The notes under the pieces are model-generated. The model did no database searches. It was not told the origin of the DNA and saw only the letters and a list, made by a program, of their open reading frames with translations. A DNA stretch of 36,062 nucleotides from Enterobacter sp. R1(2018). GTDB lineage: Bacteria > Pseudomonadota > Gammaproteobacteria > Enterobacterales > Enterobacteriaceae. The stretch is from positions 49,600-85,661 of the forward strand of contig NZ_RCAA01000032.1 in assembly GCF_003628475.1 (NCBI RefSeq). Reading direction: 5' to 3'. Numbering within the stretch: position 1 is the first letter of the stretch; the number at the start of each line of letters is the position of its first letter. Shown piece by piece: positions 34,408 through 36,062 of this stretch. The position numbers and the translations under genes are program-made.

Positions 34408-35082
34408 TTACTTTTTAAGTAAACGGGGTAATTGATTATCCAGCTCCAACAGGCAAGCATCCATGTATTGCTGTGTAACCTGAGTCACTTTGGCATAATT
34501 ACTGGCTTCCCATTCGTTGAGCGGCGCGGTCTGTTTTACAGGTGAGCAATCCGCAATAATGAAAGCAGAAAATACGTTACCGCCCTCAGGGCGTTTATAG
34601 AAGATAACCCGATATTGCAATTCGTAATCACTGTTTTGGGCACTTAAGTCTTTATAGATAAGCGCCCAGCGCGCTGCTGCAATATATAAAGTTTGATCAT
34701 ACTGATGCCCCTTACCGTTTTCGCTCAGCCATTTACTTATCCGCGCTTCAGCTTTGGGAAGAAAATAGGATTTGGTAGGTTCCGGCATGCTATCAATACT
34801 TCTACCTTTGTAATCTTCTTTATCAAAACCATATGGACTGACGCCTCCGCCTAGTACGGCAGAGAGTACCTTAAGGCCCATGCCGGTTGCCGAATGAACA
34901 GGCGACACGATTCTTAGTCTGGTATCTGCATAATTATTGCCATTTAAATCCGGAGTGGCAAATGTGCTAAATATTGCAACTGAACTCCCGTCAACAGCCT
35001 TAACAGTCGTAGGTTTCGGGCCAGCGCAACCACTGAGCATCAAAGTACCTATCAGGATTATTACTCCGGAATATTTTTTCAT
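34408..35082 (-). CDS. Lipoprotein of unknown function
   Basis: 224 residues. Lipoprotein signal peptide MKKYSGVIILIGTLMLSG with Cys19 (lipobox LSGC); the following residues AGPKP lack Asp at +2, consistent with the outer membrane. I do not recognise a family. The mature part has VAIFSTFATPDLNGNNYADTRLRIVSP, a glycine run in SAVLGGGVSPYG, and two further cysteines (IIADCSPV, MDACLLEL). AAGGA precedes the ATG. GC content is lower than in the genes to the left and it borders an AT-rich stretch, so it may be horizontally acquired. It is a single gene convergent with the HxlR gene. Confidence 0.75.
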   Translation of the reverse strand: MKKYSGVIILIGTLMLSGCAGPKPTTVKAVDGSSVAIFSTFATPDLNGNNYADTRLRIVSPVHSATGMGLKVLSAVLGGGVSPYGFDKEDYKGRSIDSMPEPTKSYFLPKAEARISKWLSENGKGHQYDQTLYIAAARWALIYKDLSAQNSDYELQYRVIFYKRPEGGNVFSAFIIADCSPVKQTAPLNEWEASNYAKVTQVTQQYMDACLLELDNQLPRLLKK

Positions 35083-35467
35083 TCTATATCCTTATCAAAA
35101 CTTTCCATTTATTCTGCCATCAGATTAGCTGATATTAACCATGCCACTTCATATGTGGGAATGGTTTTTGAGAATATAATATTAAAACCATAAATGACAT
35201 AGTTTTTAATTGAGAAAAGTTAAATTTCGAGCTTCGTCACATAAGATAACTCCTGACAAATACATTCTTTTCATGAATATATATCAAGGAAGTCATTTAT
35301 TAACCGTATCGATATTGAAATGACATAAAAAATATATAAATAATTTTTAACTATATTAAATCTCCTCTTACAGCAATGAAGATCATTCCTTTAAGATATT
35401 GGTGCTGATTTTAGATAAAAAACCTGACTTATATGAGTTATCTATCATTGTATGAATATTTCTTCCT
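35083..35467. other. AT-rich non-coding stretch
   Basis: About 385 bases, strongly AT-rich compared with the rest of the window. No convincing gene or RNA. It has a GTCATTT (35292-35298) / AAATGAC (35318-35324) inverted repeat and several TATA-like tracts. Composition suggests acquired DNA that H-NS could silence. Confidence 0.55.
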
Positions 35468-35683
35468 TCAGGGATATTTCTTATTTGCAGAAAACATTTT
35501 TCTGGCTTTCAAAGACTCGTAGGACTTACTTATATAAACATTATTAAATTTATACGTGTCACCACATACCAATGTTAGCTTTGGTACTAAACGCCCTCGG
35601 AGCGGACTATTCACACAAGGAATTTCCTCAGTAGCATCACCCCGTTTTCCCTGCGTTAACCAGACACGCATGAGAGTTACCAC
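35468..35683 (-). CDS. Small hypothetical ORF (71 residues), doubtful
   Basis: Open frame from a GTG at 35683 (or ATG at 35671). It reads MRVWLTQGKRGDATEEIP and ends in the basic SLKARKMFSANKKYP. No ribosome-binding site is visible before either start and no family is recognised. The frame also stays open upstream of the GTG. It is divergent from the symE-like gene. It could be a gene fragment, a real small protein, or chance; confidence is low. Confidence 0.3.
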   Translation of the reverse strand: MVTLMRVWLTQGKRGDATEEIPCVNSPLRGRLVPKLTLVCGDTYKFNNVYISKSYESLKARKMFSANKKYP

Positions 35684-35751
35684 TAGCGCGGGATGAAAGT
35701 GCTGATAACGCCAATAACTTAAAATATAACAATTATTTAGCAGTAGTTATT

Positions 35752-36062
35752 ATGGCTGAACAGGATTCTAAGTCAGAAGTTGTCACAACAGAAGTGCCGG
35801 AGTTAAAAACCCGTCGTTACACCGTAGGTTACATCCGCGACTGGAAGACGCATAACGCAGCAACATCCAGCACGCTTAAGGGCGGCTGGCTGGATGAGGC
35901 AGAATTTCCAGCTTAAGATCCGGGTGATGCCGGGCTGCCTGGTACTGACGGCTCAGGAGCCGTTGCCCGTTCCACCGCCGGAGCCGGAGATAATGCAGAC
36001 GCTGCGTAAGGTCTGTAAGCTCTTCGCCCGCAAACAGCGGCAGGTGACGGAGCTGATCGAGG
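35752..36062 (+). pseudogene. symE: SymE-like toxin gene, frameshifted, runs off the window
   Basis: The first frame encodes 54 residues ([44 protein letters not shown]) and stops at 35914-35916. The next frame (+1) continues directly with [35 protein letters not shown] and runs to the window end. Together they match the SymE family: ITLKGxWLEEAGF, then V(R/K)VMxGCIVLTAQ, then LRQVCKLSARKQKQV in E. coli SymE. About five residues around GFxTGxxV seem missing, so a short deletion has caused the shift. SymE is a SOS-induced toxin with an AbrB-like fold (now seen as a nucleoid-compacting protein) controlled by the antisense RNA SymR. No LexA box was found upstream. Confidence 0.75.

Overview
This window is chromosomal DNA from a member of the Enterobacteriaceae, probably of the Enterobacter/Citrobacter/Cedecea/Kosakonia kind. 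The evidence is a chromosomal class C beta-lactamase next to blc and sugE, an ecnR-like regulator beside the entericidin genes, and near-E. coli gene order and protein lengths for efp-epmB-yjeI-groEL-groES-fxsA-aspA-dcuA-cutA-dsbD-yjdC followed by a tRNA-Phe gene. The species cannot be fixed from sequence reading alone.

Layout. (1) 1-15.6 kb is conserved backbone: the 3' part of ampC, blc, sugE (gdx) under a two-hairpin guanidine-II riboswitch, ecnR, ecnB, ecnA, efp and the divergent epmB, the lipoprotein yjeI, the heat-shock groES-groEL operon with a clear sigma-32 promoter, fxsA, the anaerobic aspartate/fumarate pair aspA-dcuA, cutA-dsbD overlapping, and yjdC. A two-gene AraC regulator/LysE exporter unit carries the same 18-bp element upstream of each gene. 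(2) At 15.5 kb a tRNA-Phe gene with its own promoter and terminator ends the backbone. (3) Downstream is accessory metabolism that does not follow E. coli order: yghU, the manganese/iron importer sitABCD with overlapping Fur and MntR sites, a PAS-GGDEF diguanylate cyclase, and yghX.

(4) 22.4-29.8 kb holds the most interesting locus. It has an RpiR-type regulator, a KDPGal-type aldolase, a 2-dehydro-3-deoxygalactonokinase, a sodium:solute symporter, a RidA enamine deaminase, an N-acyl-D-amino-acid deacylase, and a divergently transcribed fold-type III PLP dehydratase/deaminase. Read as one pathway these enzymes would import an N-acylated 2-amino-2-deoxy-hexonate (an oxidised N-acetylhexosamine), deacylate it, deaminate it to a 2-keto-3-deoxy-hexonate, phosphorylate that and cleave it to pyruvate and glyceraldehyde 3-phosphate. 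(5) 29.8-32.9 kb is a beta-glucoside PTS operon (IIB, 6-phospho-beta-glucosidase, IIC) with no IIA. (6) 33.1-34.3 kb is an SDR oxidoreductase and a divergent HxlR regulator with an obvious operator. (7) The right end has an orphan lipoprotein, an AT-rich stretch with almost no coding signal, and a frameshifted symE-like gene running off the window.

REP/BIME-type palindromes sit in five intergenic spaces. No CRISPR array, transposase, integrase or rRNA was seen.
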